A program made the translations under genes and the position numbers. DNA of 36,877 bases from an uncultured Bacteroidales bacterium (GTDB lineage Bacteria > Bacteroidota > Bacteroidia > Bacteroidales > UBA932). This document shows, piece by piece, positions 24,734-31,716 of this stretch (within the stretch, counting starts at the first letter, position 1; the number at the start of each line of letters is the position of its first letter). The stretch covers positions 1-36,877 of the forward strand of contig CAMBMK010000012.1 in assembly GCA_945868745.1 (NCBI GenBank), written 5' to 3'. The notes under the pieces were generated by a model that was not told the origin of the DNA, searched no databases, and worked only from the letters and a program-made list of their open reading frames with translations.

Positions 24734-25684
24734 TTATTTGCTGATAAGACATCCGGCACCTGAAAGGAGTTTTTCGGCGCCTTCCATTATGTCACGCACG
24801 ATGTCGCCGGCCTTTTCCTTTTTGGTAATCATGCCGGAAACTTCGCCCGCAAGGAAGCTTCCCTCGCTGAGGTTGCCGTCAAATACGGCCTTGCGCACTG
24901 CTCCCGTGCCGAATTTGAGAACTTCCTCATTAGGCACTTCCGGGTCGTACTCCATCTTGAAGAATTTCTTTGAGAATGGGGTCTTGAGGCACCTGCAGGC
25001 ATCCCCGAGGGATTTTCCCGTGATGATGGTGCTCACGTCAGAGGCCTTGATGAGCTTCTCCTTGTAAACTTCGTGGACATGGCATTCGTCAGCGATGAGG
25101 AATCTCGTGCCGACCTGCACTCCGCAGGCTCCGAGCATGAATGCTGCTGCTGCACCGCGTCCGTCAAAGATACCTCCGGCTGCGAGAACCGGGATGTCGA
25201 GGGCGTCAATCACCTGTGGCACAAGGGCCATGGTGTGGATGTCGCCTATGTGGCCGCCGGATTCGGCGCCTTCTGCGATAACGGCCGTTGCTCCGAGTTC
25301 CTGCATCTTGAGCGCGTAGGCTACCGATGCGACTACCGGAATGACCTTGATGCCGGCAGCCTTCCATTTTTCCATATATGCGCTTGGAGAACCGGCTCCG
25401 GTCGTTACGACCTTGATGCCTTCTTCGATGAGCATGTCAGCCACTTCCGCAGCATTAGGCGCCTGAAGCATGATGTTGACGCCGAATGGCTTGTCGGTCA
25501 GTTCCCTGCATTTGCGTATCTCATCGCGCACTGCCTCGGTCCCGAAGTTGATGGACGAGATGATTCCGAGTCCGCCCGCGTTGGATACGGCTGCAGCAAG
25601 TTTGGCGTCGGCAATCCATGCCATACCGCCCTGAAAAATCGGGTATTGGATACCCAAAATCTCACAAATCTTACTTTTGATCAT
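24734..25684 (-). CDS. fabK: FMN-dependent enoyl-ACP reductase FabK (nitronate-monooxygenase superfamily)
   Basis: FabK performs the last step of the elongation cycle with FMN and NAD(P)H. The 316-residue TIM-barrel product starts with ICEILGIQYPIFQGGMAWIA and continues with AAVSNAGGLGIISS; it has the FMN/His region AEGAESGGHIGD and the phosphate-binding GGIFDGRGAAAAFMLGA. FabK and nitronate monooxygenases share this fold. Placement directly before fabF and near fabH favours FabK. No FabI-type reductase occurs in the window. The gene has its own TATATTTG box, so fabK-fabF-fabZ may be transcribed independently of fabH. Confidence 0.9.
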   Translation of the reverse strand: MIKSKICEILGIQYPIFQGGMAWIADAKLAAAVSNAGGLGIISSINFGTEAVRDEIRKCRELTDKPFGVNIMLQAPNAAEVADMLIEEGIKVVTTGAGSPSAYMEKWKAAGIKVIPVVASVAYALKMQELGATAVIAEGAESGGHIGDIHTMALVPQVIDALDIPVLAAGGIFDGRGAAAAFMLGACGVQVGTRFLIADECHVHEVYKEKLIKASDVSTIITGKSLGDACRCLKTPFSKKFFKMEYDPEVPNEEVLKFGTGAVRKAVFDGNLSEGSFLAGEVSGMITKKEKAGDIVRDIMEGAEKLLSGAGCLISK

Positions 25685-25710
25685 AATCTTTTACTATGAT
25701 TTTGAACCTA

Positions 25711-25718
25711 CAAATATA
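25711..25718 (-). promoter_or_regulatory. -7 promoter box for fabK-fabF-fabZ
   Basis: Read on the minus strand, these bases are TATATTTG, within the 72-base gap between fabH and fabK. The predicted leader is about 20 bases. The -33 region is not convincing. Confidence 0.45.
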
Positions 25719-25756
25719 CTATTTTTATTTTTATGTGCAGGTCCGGGTATGTTCCT

Positions 25757-26704
25757 TTACCATCTCACCACCGCAGCGGCGGAGAGAAGTCCAGCGCCGA
25801 ATGCGCTGAATACCAGTATGTCACCTTCCTTGAAAAGGCCTTTCCTGTTGCATTCGTCCAGAAGGATGAGGCAGGATGCCGAAGATGAGTTGCCGTGGTC
25901 GTGGATGTTGGTGGGGAATTTTTCCTCCGGCTCGCCGAGATACTGCTTGATGGCATCGATGATGCGTATGTTGGCCTGATGGACCATGTACCAGGATACC
26001 TGCTCCTTGGTCATTCCGAGTTCCTTGAGGAGCGCCTCGACCTCTGTCGTGGATGCGTTGACGGCAAATTTGAAGACTTCGCGGCCCTTCATCTGGAGGG
26101 GAACGGCGCTTGTGCAGGTCTGGCTGTACGGGGTGGAGTTCAGCGGGATGGTCTCCCAGATCTTGTCCGGTGCAGGCTGGCTGTGGAGCCTGGTGCCGAG
26201 TATGTTCTCTCCCGGTCCGAGTACGGCAGCAGCGGCCCCGTCGCCGAACAGCACGCAGGTGCTGCGGTCGTTCCAGTCACACATCTTGGTCGGTTCCTCG
26301 GCGCAGACAATCAGCACATTCCTGGCCTTTCCCGCTTTGTAGTAGGTCTCGGCGATGTCCATTGCGTAGAGGAATCCCGGGCAGGCGCAGTTGATGTCGA
26401 TGCACGGGGCCGTGATCCCGAGCTTTGATGCGATGATGCAGCTCAGGCTCGGTGTTGCGTATTCGCAGATGACGTTGGAGCAGAGGAAAAAGTCTATGTC
26501 TTCAGCCCTGAGTCCGGCCATTTCGAGCGCCCTGGAGGCGGCCAGTGTGCCGAGGTCTTCGAGTTTTTCGTCAGTTATGACGTGGCGGGTACGTATGCCG
26601 GTGCGTGGAACAATCCATTCGTCGCTCGTGTCCAGGAATTGGGACAGCATATCGTTGGTGACTGCCATTTTCGGAATGGCGCTTCCGGTTCCGATGATTC
26701 TCAT
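25757..26704 (-). CDS. fabH: 3-oxoacyl-ACP synthase III
   Basis: FabH primes fatty acid synthesis by condensing acyl-CoA with malonyl-ACP. The 315-residue thiolase-fold product has DEWIVPRTGIRTRHV near the N-terminus, the nucleophile Cys108 in NCACPGFLYAMD, the His in MVHQANIRIIDAI and the Asn in HDHGNSSSAS. The triad is complete. The FabH motif GNSSSAS replaces the common GNTSAAS, which is a conservative change. It precedes fabK by 72 bases on the same strand. It is not preceded by the plsX or rpmF genes found next to fabH in many bacteria; instead a 317-base gap separates it from a divergent LytTR gene. Confidence 0.95.
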   Translation of the reverse strand: MRIIGTGSAIPKMAVTNDMLSQFLDTSDEWIVPRTGIRTRHVITDEKLEDLGTLAASRALEMAGLRAEDIDFFLCSNVICEYATPSLSCIIASKLGITAPCIDINCACPGFLYAMDIAETYYKAGKARNVLIVCAEEPTKMCDWNDRSTCVLFGDGAAAAVLGPGENILGTRLHSQPAPDKIWETIPLNSTPYSQTCTSAVPLQMKGREVFKFAVNASTTEVEALLKELGMTKEQVSWYMVHQANIRIIDAIKQYLGEPEEKFPTNIHDHGNSSSASCLILLDECNRKGLFKEGDILVFSAFGAGLLSAAAVVRW

Positions 26705-26847
26705 TCTGTCAGTTTTTTTGTCCAGGCCGCCCGGAGGGACCTGGGAAATTAAAAATAGGTTCAGGATATGAAGCTGCCTGTCATTGTCAATGGATCCCGC
26801 TGATTGTACCGGCAGGGAACCGGACAGCTTCCGAAACTTCCACGTTG

Positions 26848-26855
26848 CAAATATA
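26848..26855 (-). promoter_or_regulatory. -7 promoter box for fabH
   Basis: Read on the minus strand, these bases are TATATTTG, with a TTTTC at the correct distance (about 19 bases) as a possible -33 element. The predicted leader is about 137 bases, unusually long for this window, leaving space for regulation of fatty acid synthesis. Confidence 0.45.
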
Positions 26856-27004
26856 TACGCGCGTATCTATGTGTGAAAATCTTTGTGGCAGGGGACTGCG
26901 TAATGTGGTCTAAAGACGTCCTGCGGTGGCGTATTGCTCCCATTTGTGGCGAAATCGGATATGCACCTGATATGCTTTTTTATCAAGATTTGATGAAATC
27001 TTTT

Positions 27005-27012
27005 TATATTTG
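27005..27012 (+). promoter_or_regulatory. -7 promoter box for the LytTR gene
   Basis: TATATTTG ends only 9 bases before the ATG at 27022, predicting a leaderless or very short-leader transcript. A TTTG at 26989-26992 lies closer (12 bases) than the usual 19-21 for a -33 element. Confidence 0.4.
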
Positions 27013-27021
27013 TGGTTGCTT

Positions 27022-27912
27022 ATGAGTATTCTTGGAAAGAAAATACCCGAGTTTTTGCGGGCAAAATACCAGTTGATTGCCACCGTGACATTCACGGCGC
27101 TGTTTTCAGTTGTGTTTATGCTTGTGACCATCCCGTTCTCCCGCAATGCGTGGTTCGGGCTCGGCGGTTCCAAGTCCTTTGCCTTCACGGCGGCATTCTT
27201 TACACTCAGTCTCATCATCATAATTATCAGCAAGAGGGTGATGTACGCCACGCGCGGCATTATCCAGATGACTTACATCCAGTACATATTGTGGAATATG
27301 GCGGAGGTGGTGCTGATAAGCGTGATGTACACCTGCTTTACCCTGCAGGGGGAGACTCTCGGGGTCATCTCGCTTGAAAACAGCAATTTCTGGTACATCA
27401 TCTACAGGGCTTTCTGCTACTGTCTCGTGTCCCTGATTTTCCCCTATATCCTTGCCGGGATGTTTTTTGCGCTTGCGGATATGACCAATACTATCCGTCT
27501 GATGAACACCAGTGACATTGTCTCCGACGAGGCTTCTGCTCCCAGCAAGGGCGTGCAGAAGATAACCCTTTATGACAACAACGGGGTGATGAAGCTTTCC
27601 GTGAGCCTTTCCAACCTCTTCTATATCGAGTCGGATGACAACTACATCATTGTCTGGTATTCGGACAATAAAGGCAATCTCAAAAAGTATATGATACGCT
27701 GCCGCCTCAAGACTGTAGAGGAGAGTTTCCGCGGAAGCAGCCTCGTGAGGTGCCACAGGAAGTACATCGTCAATATGGACAAGGTCAAGGTACTGCGTAA
27801 AGAGAAGGACGGCTACGAACTCGATCTCGAGAACGATGCCATCCCTCCTATCGCGATTACCAAGACCTATGCCGAGAATGTCCTGAGCAGGTTTACTCCG
27901 AAAGCGTCATAG
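27022..27912 (+). CDS. Membrane-anchored LytTR-domain transcriptional regulator
   Basis: The product is 296 residues. The ATG at 27022 is chosen over a TTG at 27010 that falls inside the promoter box. Four hydrophobic segments lie at about residues 16-39, 52-69, 87-108 and 124-150. A linker follows, then a C-terminal LytTR DNA-binding domain (about 185-290) with LFYIESDDNYIIVWY, SLVRCHRKYIVNMDKV and a final IPPIAITKTYAENVL. LytTR domains bind direct repeats at promoters. There is no receiver domain, so it is not phosphorylated by a LytS-type kinase; the membrane part presumably senses directly. It is divergent from fabH, so control of lipid synthesis is conceivable but unproven. Confidence 0.85.
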   Translation: MSILGKKIPEFLRAKYQLIATVTFTALFSVVFMLVTIPFSRNAWFGLGGSKSFAFTAAFFTLSLIIIIISKRVMYATRGIIQMTYIQYILWNMAEVVLISVMYTCFTLQGETLGVISLENSNFWYIIYRAFCYCLVSLIFPYILAGMFFALADMTNTIRLMNTSDIVSDEASAPSKGVQKITLYDNNGVMKLSVSLSNLFYIESDDNYIIVWYSDNKGNLKKYMIRCRLKTVEESFRGSSLVRCHRKYIVNMDKVKVLRKEKDGYELDLENDAIPPIAITKTYAENVLSRFTPKAS

Positions 27913-27956
27913 GTTTTTGATTGATGGCAACCCGGGGTGTCCGTGTCTGTTGCCCC

Positions 27957-27975
27957 GGATTCCTGTCGGGAATCC
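27957..27975. other. Hairpins between the convergent LytTR and HerA-like genes
   Basis: GGATTCC, loop TGTCG, GGAATCC forms a perfect 7-bp stem next to the minus-strand stop codon. Just upstream, CCGGGG (27932-27937) can pair with CCCCGG (27953-27958), and GGCAAC with GTTGCC (27926-27954). No T-tract follows, so termination is uncertain. Confidence 0.35.
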
Positions 27976-29573
27976 TACTTTATAAGGTTGCCGAGTATGC
28001 TGCGGCAGAGCGACCTTGTGACTGCGGTTGCCGTGTCGCTGACCACTTTCCCTGTCGTGCTCTTTTTCCTTGATGATGAGGTCTTCTTTCCGCCGAGCGC
28101 ATTGCTGACAGAGTTGCCGACGCTTTTTGCGATGCTTGCCGATACGGCAGTCACTACCGATGCCGCAATCACGCTGCCGAGTGTTTTCTCTTTTTTACCG
28201 CCTTTTTTGGATTCTGCCTTCTCCTGCTCCTTGCGGGCGCGCTCCTCTTCTTCCTTCAGGCGCTGTTCTTCCGCTGCCTTTGCCTCTTCTTCGCTCTGTT
28301 TCAGCAGGACTTCGAATGCGCTTTCACGGTCAACGGCATTTTCATATCGTCCGTAAAGACGTGATTTCCTGATTATTTCCGTGCGCTGCTCCGGGGTGAT
28401 GGCTCCAATCTGGCTCAGCGGGAAGAGGATTTTGGCCTGTTCCACAATGCCTGGAGCCCCCTTTTCGTCAAGCAGTGAGATGAGGGCTTCACCCGTGCCG
28501 AGTCCGAGGATGGCTTCTTCTGTCTTGAATGCAGGGTTGGCACGGAAGGTGGTCGCGGCGGCCTTGACCGCCTTCTGGTCTTTCGGGGTGTATGCCCTGA
28601 GGGCGTGCTGGATCCTGTTGCCGAGCTGGCCGAGAATGTTCTCCGGGATGTCGCTTGGCAGCTGCGAGATGAAATATACTCCTACACCCTTGCTCCTGAT
28701 GAGGCGGATGACCTGCTCGATTTTGTCCACAAGAGCTTTCGGGGTGTCGTCGAAGAGCATATGGGCCTCGTCGAAGAAGAATACGAGCTTCGGCAAATCG
28801 GTTTCGCCCACTTCCGGAAGCCGGGCGTACAGGTCGGACAGGAGCCAGAGCAGGAAGGTGGAGTAGAGCTTCGGGTTGAGCATCAGCCTGTCGGCGGCGA
28901 GGACGTTCATCACCCCGCGACCGTTTTCACACTGCATCAGGTCGTAGATGTCGAATTCGGGTTCTCCGAAGAATATGCCAGCACCCTGGTTTTCAAGTTC
29001 GAGCAGGGCACGCTGGATGGCTCCGATGCTGGCGGAGGTGATGTTGCCGTATGCCGTAGTGAATTCGGATGCGTGCTGCGCCGTGTAGTTGAGCATCGCG
29101 CGGAGGTCCTTCATGTCTATGATGAGAAGCCCGCGGTCGTCGGCGATGCGGAAGACTATGTTGAGAACGCCGCTCTGGGTGTCGTTGAGGCCCATAAGGC
29201 GGGAAAGGAGCTGGGGGCCGAGGGAGGAGACGCTGGCCCTGAGGGGGTGGCCCTGTTCGCCGTAAACGTCATAGAAACGGACCGGGCAACCTGAGAAAAC
29301 GGGATCCTGGATGCCGAATTCGGGCATTCTCTTTTCAATGAAGCCGCTCATCCGGCCGGGTTGGCTGATTCCGGAGAGGTCGCCTTTCATATCTGCCATG
29401 AAGCAGGGGACTCCCGCCTGGCTGAAAGTTTCTGCAAGTACCTGGAGGGTAACGGTTTTGCCTGTTCCGGTGGCACCGGCAATAAGGCCGTGGCGGCTGG
29501 CCATCCTGCCGCAGATGCTGATAGGTCCGTTGTCGCTGTGGGCTATGTACAAGCCGCGTTCTTTGTCAAGCAT
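27975..29573 (-). CDS. HerA/FtsK-like ATPase of the DUF853 (YjgR) family
   Basis: The 532-residue product begins with a short beta segment, then Walker A GATGTGKT at residues 33-40. [11 protein letters not shown] follows, and Walker [15 protein letters not shown] is seen near residue 265. The sensor region [36 protein letters not shown] is typical of DUF853. From about residue 405 there is a Glu/Lys/Ala-rich charged helix, then a Ser/Lys-rich C-terminus. The family is related to HerA helicases and is broadly conserved; its role is undefined, with DNA translocation the usual assumption. No NurA or other nuclease lies beside it, which argues against a HerA-NurA repair or defence module here. 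Confidence 0.9.
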   Translation of the reverse strand: MLDKERGLYIAHSDNGPISICGRMASRHGLIAGATGTGKTVTLQVLAETFSQAGVPCFMADMKGDLSGISQPGRMSGFIEKRMPEFGIQDPVFSGCPVRFYDVYGEQGHPLRASVSSLGPQLLSRLMGLNDTQSGVLNIVFRIADDRGLLIIDMKDLRAMLNYTAQHASEFTTAYGNITSASIGAIQRALLELENQGAGIFFGEPEFDIYDLMQCENGRGVMNVLAADRLMLNPKLYSTFLLWLLSDLYARLPEVGETDLPKLVFFFDEAHMLFDDTPKALVDKIEQVIRLIRSKGVGVYFISQLPSDIPENILGQLGNRIQHALRAYTPKDQKAVKAAATTFRANPAFKTEEAILGLGTGEALISLLDEKGAPGIVEQAKILFPLSQIGAITPEQRTEIIRKSRLYGRYENAVDRESAFEVLLKQSEEEAKAAEEQRLKEEEERARKEQEKAESKKGGKKEKTLGSVIAASVVTAVSASIAKSVGNSVSNALGGKKTSSSRKKSTTGKVVSDTATAVTRSLCRSILGNLIK

Positions 29574-29595
29574 GGTATGTTTTTTTGATTTTTTT

Positions 29596-29603
29596 CAAAA
29601 ATA
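29596..29603 (-). promoter_or_regulatory. -7 promoter box for the HerA-like gene
   Basis: Read on the minus strand, these bases are TATTTTTG, 22 bases before the ATG. The surrounding A/T tracts make this match less discriminating than others in the window. Confidence 0.35.
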
Positions 29604-29616
29604 ATAAAAAAAATCC

Positions 29617-29646
29617 TTGGAAGTTGAAAAAATATGCGTATATTTG
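29617..29646 (+). promoter_or_regulatory. Promoter of tRNA-Asp
   Basis: TTGG at 29617-29620 and TATATTTG at 29639-29646 are separated by 18 bases, close to the Bacteroidota -33/-7 arrangement. Transcription would begin near 29653, about 30 bases ahead of the mature tRNA. Confidence 0.6.
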
Positions 29647-29683
29647 CATCCGCGTTTGAGGGAAACCTCACAGCGAACTCCCT

Positions 29684-29757
29684 GGTGCGGTAGTTCAGCT
29701 GGTTAGAATGCCGGCCTGTCACGCCGGAGGTCGAGGGTTCGAGTCCCTTCCGCACCG
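29684..29757 (+). tRNA. tRNA-Asp (anticodon GTC)
   Basis: A 74-base cloverleaf: acceptor arms GGTGCGG (29684-29690) and CCGCACC (29750-29756) with discriminator G. The anticodon stem is CCGGC/GCCGG around the loop CTGTCAC, with anticodon GTC at 29718-29720. The T arm contains GGTTCGAGTCC. CCA is not encoded. The G discriminator is the AspRS identity element. Promoter and terminator flank it closely, so it is a single-gene unit. Confidence 0.97.
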
Positions 29758-29763
29758 CAAAAA

Positions 29764-29790
29764 GTCCTGAAGAAATTCAGGGCTTTTTTG
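29764..29790 (+). terminator. Intrinsic terminator of tRNA-Asp
   Basis: A 9-bp stem (AGTCCTGAA / TTCAGGGCT with one G-T pair) closed by a GAAA tetraloop is followed by a run of T (29785-29790), seven bases after the tRNA. Confidence 0.85.
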
Positions 29791-29836
29791 CGTATTGGAG
29801 GGACCGAACCCGGGCGAAACCTTCGGGATTTGAATT

Positions 29837-29864
29837 AAAAAAGGCGGCGGAAACTCCGTCGCCC
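29837..29864 (-). terminator. Intrinsic terminator of the rubredoxin-ferritin unit
   Basis: GGCGGCGGA and TCCGTCGCC (one G-T pair) form a 9-bp stem with a 3-base loop. On the minus strand the hairpin is followed by TTTTTT, which fits the end of the ferritin transcript. It also faces the tRNA terminator. Confidence 0.8.
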
Positions 29865-29907
29865 TTTTGCGTCATTCAGTAATCTTCAAAAATCACATAA
29901 TGGTCTG

Positions 29908-30396
29908 CTACCTTGATGCAAGCTTGCTGTCATACATGTAGAAGGCGGCCTTGTCGTCCCCGATCATCTTGAGGGCGTCGATGGCATCCTGGCAGTTGGC
30001 TTCCTCTTCAATCTGCTCGGTCACATACCACTGGAGGAAAATGCTTGTAGCATAGTCCTTGTCGGCGGCTGCGATATCGCAGAGATTGTTGATCATTCCG
30101 GTGACTTTCTTCTCATGTGCGAGAGCATTCTCGAACATCTTCAGAGGACATCCGTCCCAGGAAGTCGGGAACTCTGCAATCGGGGCCAGTTCCACATGGC
30201 AGAGCTGGCTCTGGAGATAGCCCACGAACTTGAAAGCGTGCTCCATCTCCTCTTCATACTGCTTTCTGAACCAATTGGCAACACCCTTGAGGCCGTGCTC
30301 GGCCGCATCCATGGACATTGCGAGGTAAAGGTATGCGGACCACATCTCCGCATTGATCTGGGCGTTGATCGCCTCCTGCATTTTCTTGCTGATCAT
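29908..30396 (-). CDS. ftnA: Non-haem ferritin
   Basis: It oxidises and stores iron in a 24-subunit shell. The 162-residue four-helix-bundle product carries the ferroxidase residues Glu17 (INAEMWSAYLYL), Glu50 and His53 (EEEMEHAFKF), Glu95 and the EQIEEE helix (about 127-132). There is no haem-ligand methionine pattern of bacterioferritin. The rubredoxin gene lies 33 bases upstream on the same strand, so the two probably form an iron/oxygen-protection unit, and a strong terminator follows. No Fur-type operator was recognised. Confidence 0.95.
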   Translation of the reverse strand: MISKKMQEAINAQINAEMWSAYLYLAMSMDAAEHGLKGVANWFRKQYEEEMEHAFKFVGYLQSQLCHVELAPIAEFPTSWDGCPLKMFENALAHEKKVTGMINNLCDIAAADKDYATSIFLQWYVTEQIEEEANCQDAIDALKMIGDDKAAFYMYDSKLASR

Positions 30397-30429
30397 TATG
30401 ATAACATTTAACAGTTCAACTTTCAGACA

Positions 30430-30588
30430 TTATTCAGCCGAAAACTGATCCTTGCCCACGCCGCAAAGCGGGCAGACGAAATCCTCAGGAAGGTCTTCAA
30501 AAGCTGTTCCGGGAGCGATCCCGCCTTCCGGATACCCTGCTTCGGGATCATACTCCCATCCGCAGACATCACATACGTATTTTTTCAT
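30430..30588 (-). CDS. Rubredoxin
   Basis: A 52-residue electron carrier with one Fe(Cys)4 centre: Cys6 and Cys9 in [10 protein letters not shown], and Cys39 and Cys42 in [11 protein letters not shown]. Length, the [19 protein letters not shown] stretch and the Trp/Tyr core match classical rubredoxins almost completely. It is transcribed just before ferritin. Rubredoxins pass electrons to peroxide- and superoxide-reducing enzymes in anaerobes, so co-expression with an iron-storage protein suggests an oxidative-stress role. A TACCTTTG box lies upstream on the minus strand. Confidence 0.96.
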   Translation of the reverse strand: MKKYVCDVCGWEYDPEAGYPEGGIAPGTAFEDLPEDFVCPLCGVGKDQFSAE

Positions 30589-30667
30589 AATAAAAGTAAT
30601 TTTGTAGTTAATTGTTGAATTCCCAATGTTTCACACTTTGTATCCGGGCATCTCCCGCAATACTTGT

Positions 30668-30675
30668 CAAAGGTA
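30668..30675 (-). promoter_or_regulatory. -7 promoter box for rubredoxin-ferritin
   Basis: Read on the minus strand, these bases are TACCTTTG, an exact TAnnTTTG match, predicting a leader of about 72 bases. No matching -33 element is evident. Confidence 0.4.
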
Positions 30676-30704
30676 GATATTTTTCTCAATATATCCCTCT
30701 ATTT

Positions 30705-30736
30705 TTTGCGTTTGTTGCCGGGGCGGATTATCTTTG
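30705..30736 (+). promoter_or_regulatory. Promoter of the rhodanese gene
   Basis: TTTG at 30705-30708 and TATCTTTG at 30729-30736 are 20 bases apart, the best -33/-7 pair in the window. Transcription would start about 8 bases before the ATG at 30751. This supports 30751 as the start rather than the longer in-frame ORF from 30664. Confidence 0.65.
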
Positions 30737-30750
30737 CAAAAACGGTTGTG

Positions 30751-31122
30751 ATGAAAAGATATTTGATTATGGGTTTTCTGTGCTCTATATTGGGGATGAA
30801 CGGCTGCAATGCGCAGTCCGGCAGATTCAGGACGGTGGATACGGAAGAATTTGCAAAGGTGATTGCCGACACAAGCGTCGTGCTGCTTGATGTAAGGACT
30901 GCCGAAGAATATCGGCAGGGCCATATCGGGGAGGCACTCAATATTGATGTGCTTCAGGACGGTTTTGAGGAAAAGGTTGCGGAAGCCGTTCCGGAGGGCA
31001 GGACCATTGCTCTGTATTGCCGCAGCGGCAACAGGAGCAAGAAGGCCGCATCCGTCCTCTCCGGGAAATATGCCGTCATCGAGCTCGGCACCGGATATCT
31101 CGGGTGGATGGAAAAGCAGTGA
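30751..31122 (+). CDS. Secreted rhodanese-domain protein
   Basis: The product is 123 residues. It starts with a signal sequence (MKRYLIMGFLCSILGMNGC), possibly a lipoprotein with a weak lipobox before Cys19. The rest is one rhodanese domain: LLDVRTAEEYRQGHIGEALNID and the active-site loop LYCRSGNRSKKAA with Cys90. Single-domain rhodaneses of this type transfer sulfane sulfur; the envelope location suggests handling of thiosulfate, sulfide or protein thiols, though substrates are not predictable. It is divergent from rubredoxin-ferritin and is followed after 49 bases by the DUF1232 gene, so the two may be co-transcribed. Confidence 0.9.
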   Translation: MKRYLIMGFLCSILGMNGCNAQSGRFRTVDTEEFAKVIADTSVVLLDVRTAEEYRQGHIGEALNIDVLQDGFEEKVAEAVPEGRTIALYCRSGNRSKKAASVLSGKYAVIELGTGYLGWMEKQ

Positions 31123-31171
31123 CGGTCATTCCGGAACCGTTGCATTACCCGGCGTAACAAATCAATCAGAT

Positions 31172-31573
31172 ATGAACGACGATTATTATCCTGACGATCA
31201 AGTCAATCAGAGCGAGTCAAACGTGCCTGCTCCAGGAAACCTGCAGGATTACGGGAGTCATTTCTCCGAATCGGAATTCTGGGCCAAGCTCAAGAAGGTT
31301 TTCAACAAACTGGGCAAGGAGGTGACCTACAGGGCACTGCTTCTCTATTATGTGATGGCGTCAGACGAGGTTTCCATCCAGGACAAGGCCCTGATTGCCG
31401 GTGCTTTGGGCTATCTTATCCTGCCGGTGGACCTTATCCCGGACTTCATCCCGGTTGCAGGCTTTACCGATGATGCCGCAGCCCTTCTTTTCGCGCTTGG
31501 CAAAATCAGCAAATCCATCACCCCCGCCATCGAGCAGAAGGCCAAGGACAAGCTCTCAGAGTGGTTTGGCTGA
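31172..31573 (+). CDS. DUF1232 (YkvA-like) membrane-associated protein
   Basis: The product is 133 residues; the ATG at 31172 is chosen because upstream in-frame sequence belongs to the rhodanese gene. A polar Asp/Asn/Gln-rich N-terminus of about 40 residues precedes the DUF1232 core: DKALIAGALGYLILPVDLIPDFIP, the LPxDLIPDFIPxxG hallmark, then GFTDDAAALLFALGKI. The core is one hydrophobic hairpin. DUF1232 is found in all bacterial phyla, with no established role. Confidence 0.9.
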   Translation: MNDDYYPDDQVNQSESNVPAPGNLQDYGSHFSESEFWAKLKKVFNKLGKEVTYRALLLYYVMASDEVSIQDKALIAGALGYLILPVDLIPDFIPVAGFTDDAAALLFALGKISKSITPAIEQKAKDKLSEWFG

Positions 31574-31617
31574 TCCACGTTGCATTAAGATAACACTGTG
31601 GTCAGAGCCTCTTCAGA

Positions 31618-31716
31618 TCAGTCTGAGATAGCGGCTTCCAGCACCCTGGCGAGCTGGTCCGGGCAGGAAGTGCCACGCCCGGAGCAGTTTATGCCCTTGA
31701 GCCTCTTTAACGCTTC
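31618..31716 (-). pseudogene. Remnant of a TSCPD-domain protein (C-terminal fragment)
   Basis: On the minus strand, directly after the esterase stop codon, a frame ending at the TGA at 31618-31620 reads LEALKRLKGINCSG and then RGTSCPDQLARVLEAAISD. This matches the C-terminal half of TSCPD-domain proteins (KGIxC...TSCPDQLA). Such proteins have about 80 residues with an N-terminal GCxGN region, which is missing. Upstream in this frame the sequence is only the esterase coding region read out of frame, and no start lies nearby. A deletion that joined the esterase 3' end to the TSCPD gene, or a frameshift, would explain it. Confidence 0.6.

Larger units (their letters stand above)
26705..27021. 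other. Divergent intergenic region between fabH and the LytTR regulator
   Basis: This 317-base stretch holds no convincing gene. It contains a minus-strand -7 box for fabH (26848-26855) and a plus-strand box for the regulator (27005-27012). The predicted fabH leader of about 137 bases includes an imperfect hairpin around 26727-26749 (CCAGG / CCTGG arms). Short ORFs on both strands look like chance. Confidence 0.5.

Noticed and set aside
22979..26704. Aryl polyene, flexirubin or polyketide cluster
   Set aside because: No acyl carrier protein, AMP-ligase, ketoreductase or tailoring enzymes; FabH, FabK, FabF and FabZ suffice as fatty acid genes.
28190..28330. Repeat-like charged stretch that might be a short tandem repeat
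   Set aside because: It is the Glu/Lys/Ala-rich helix of the HerA-like protein, without regular repeat unit; no CRISPR or tandem array exists in the window.
27975..29573. HerA-NurA type defence or repair module
   Set aside because: No nuclease or SIR2 gene adjacent; the protein fits the DUF853 family with no defence context.
30944..31171. Upstream extension of the DUF1232 ORF
   Set aside because: This stretch is the rhodanese gene read in another frame; the DUF1232 family starts near 31172.
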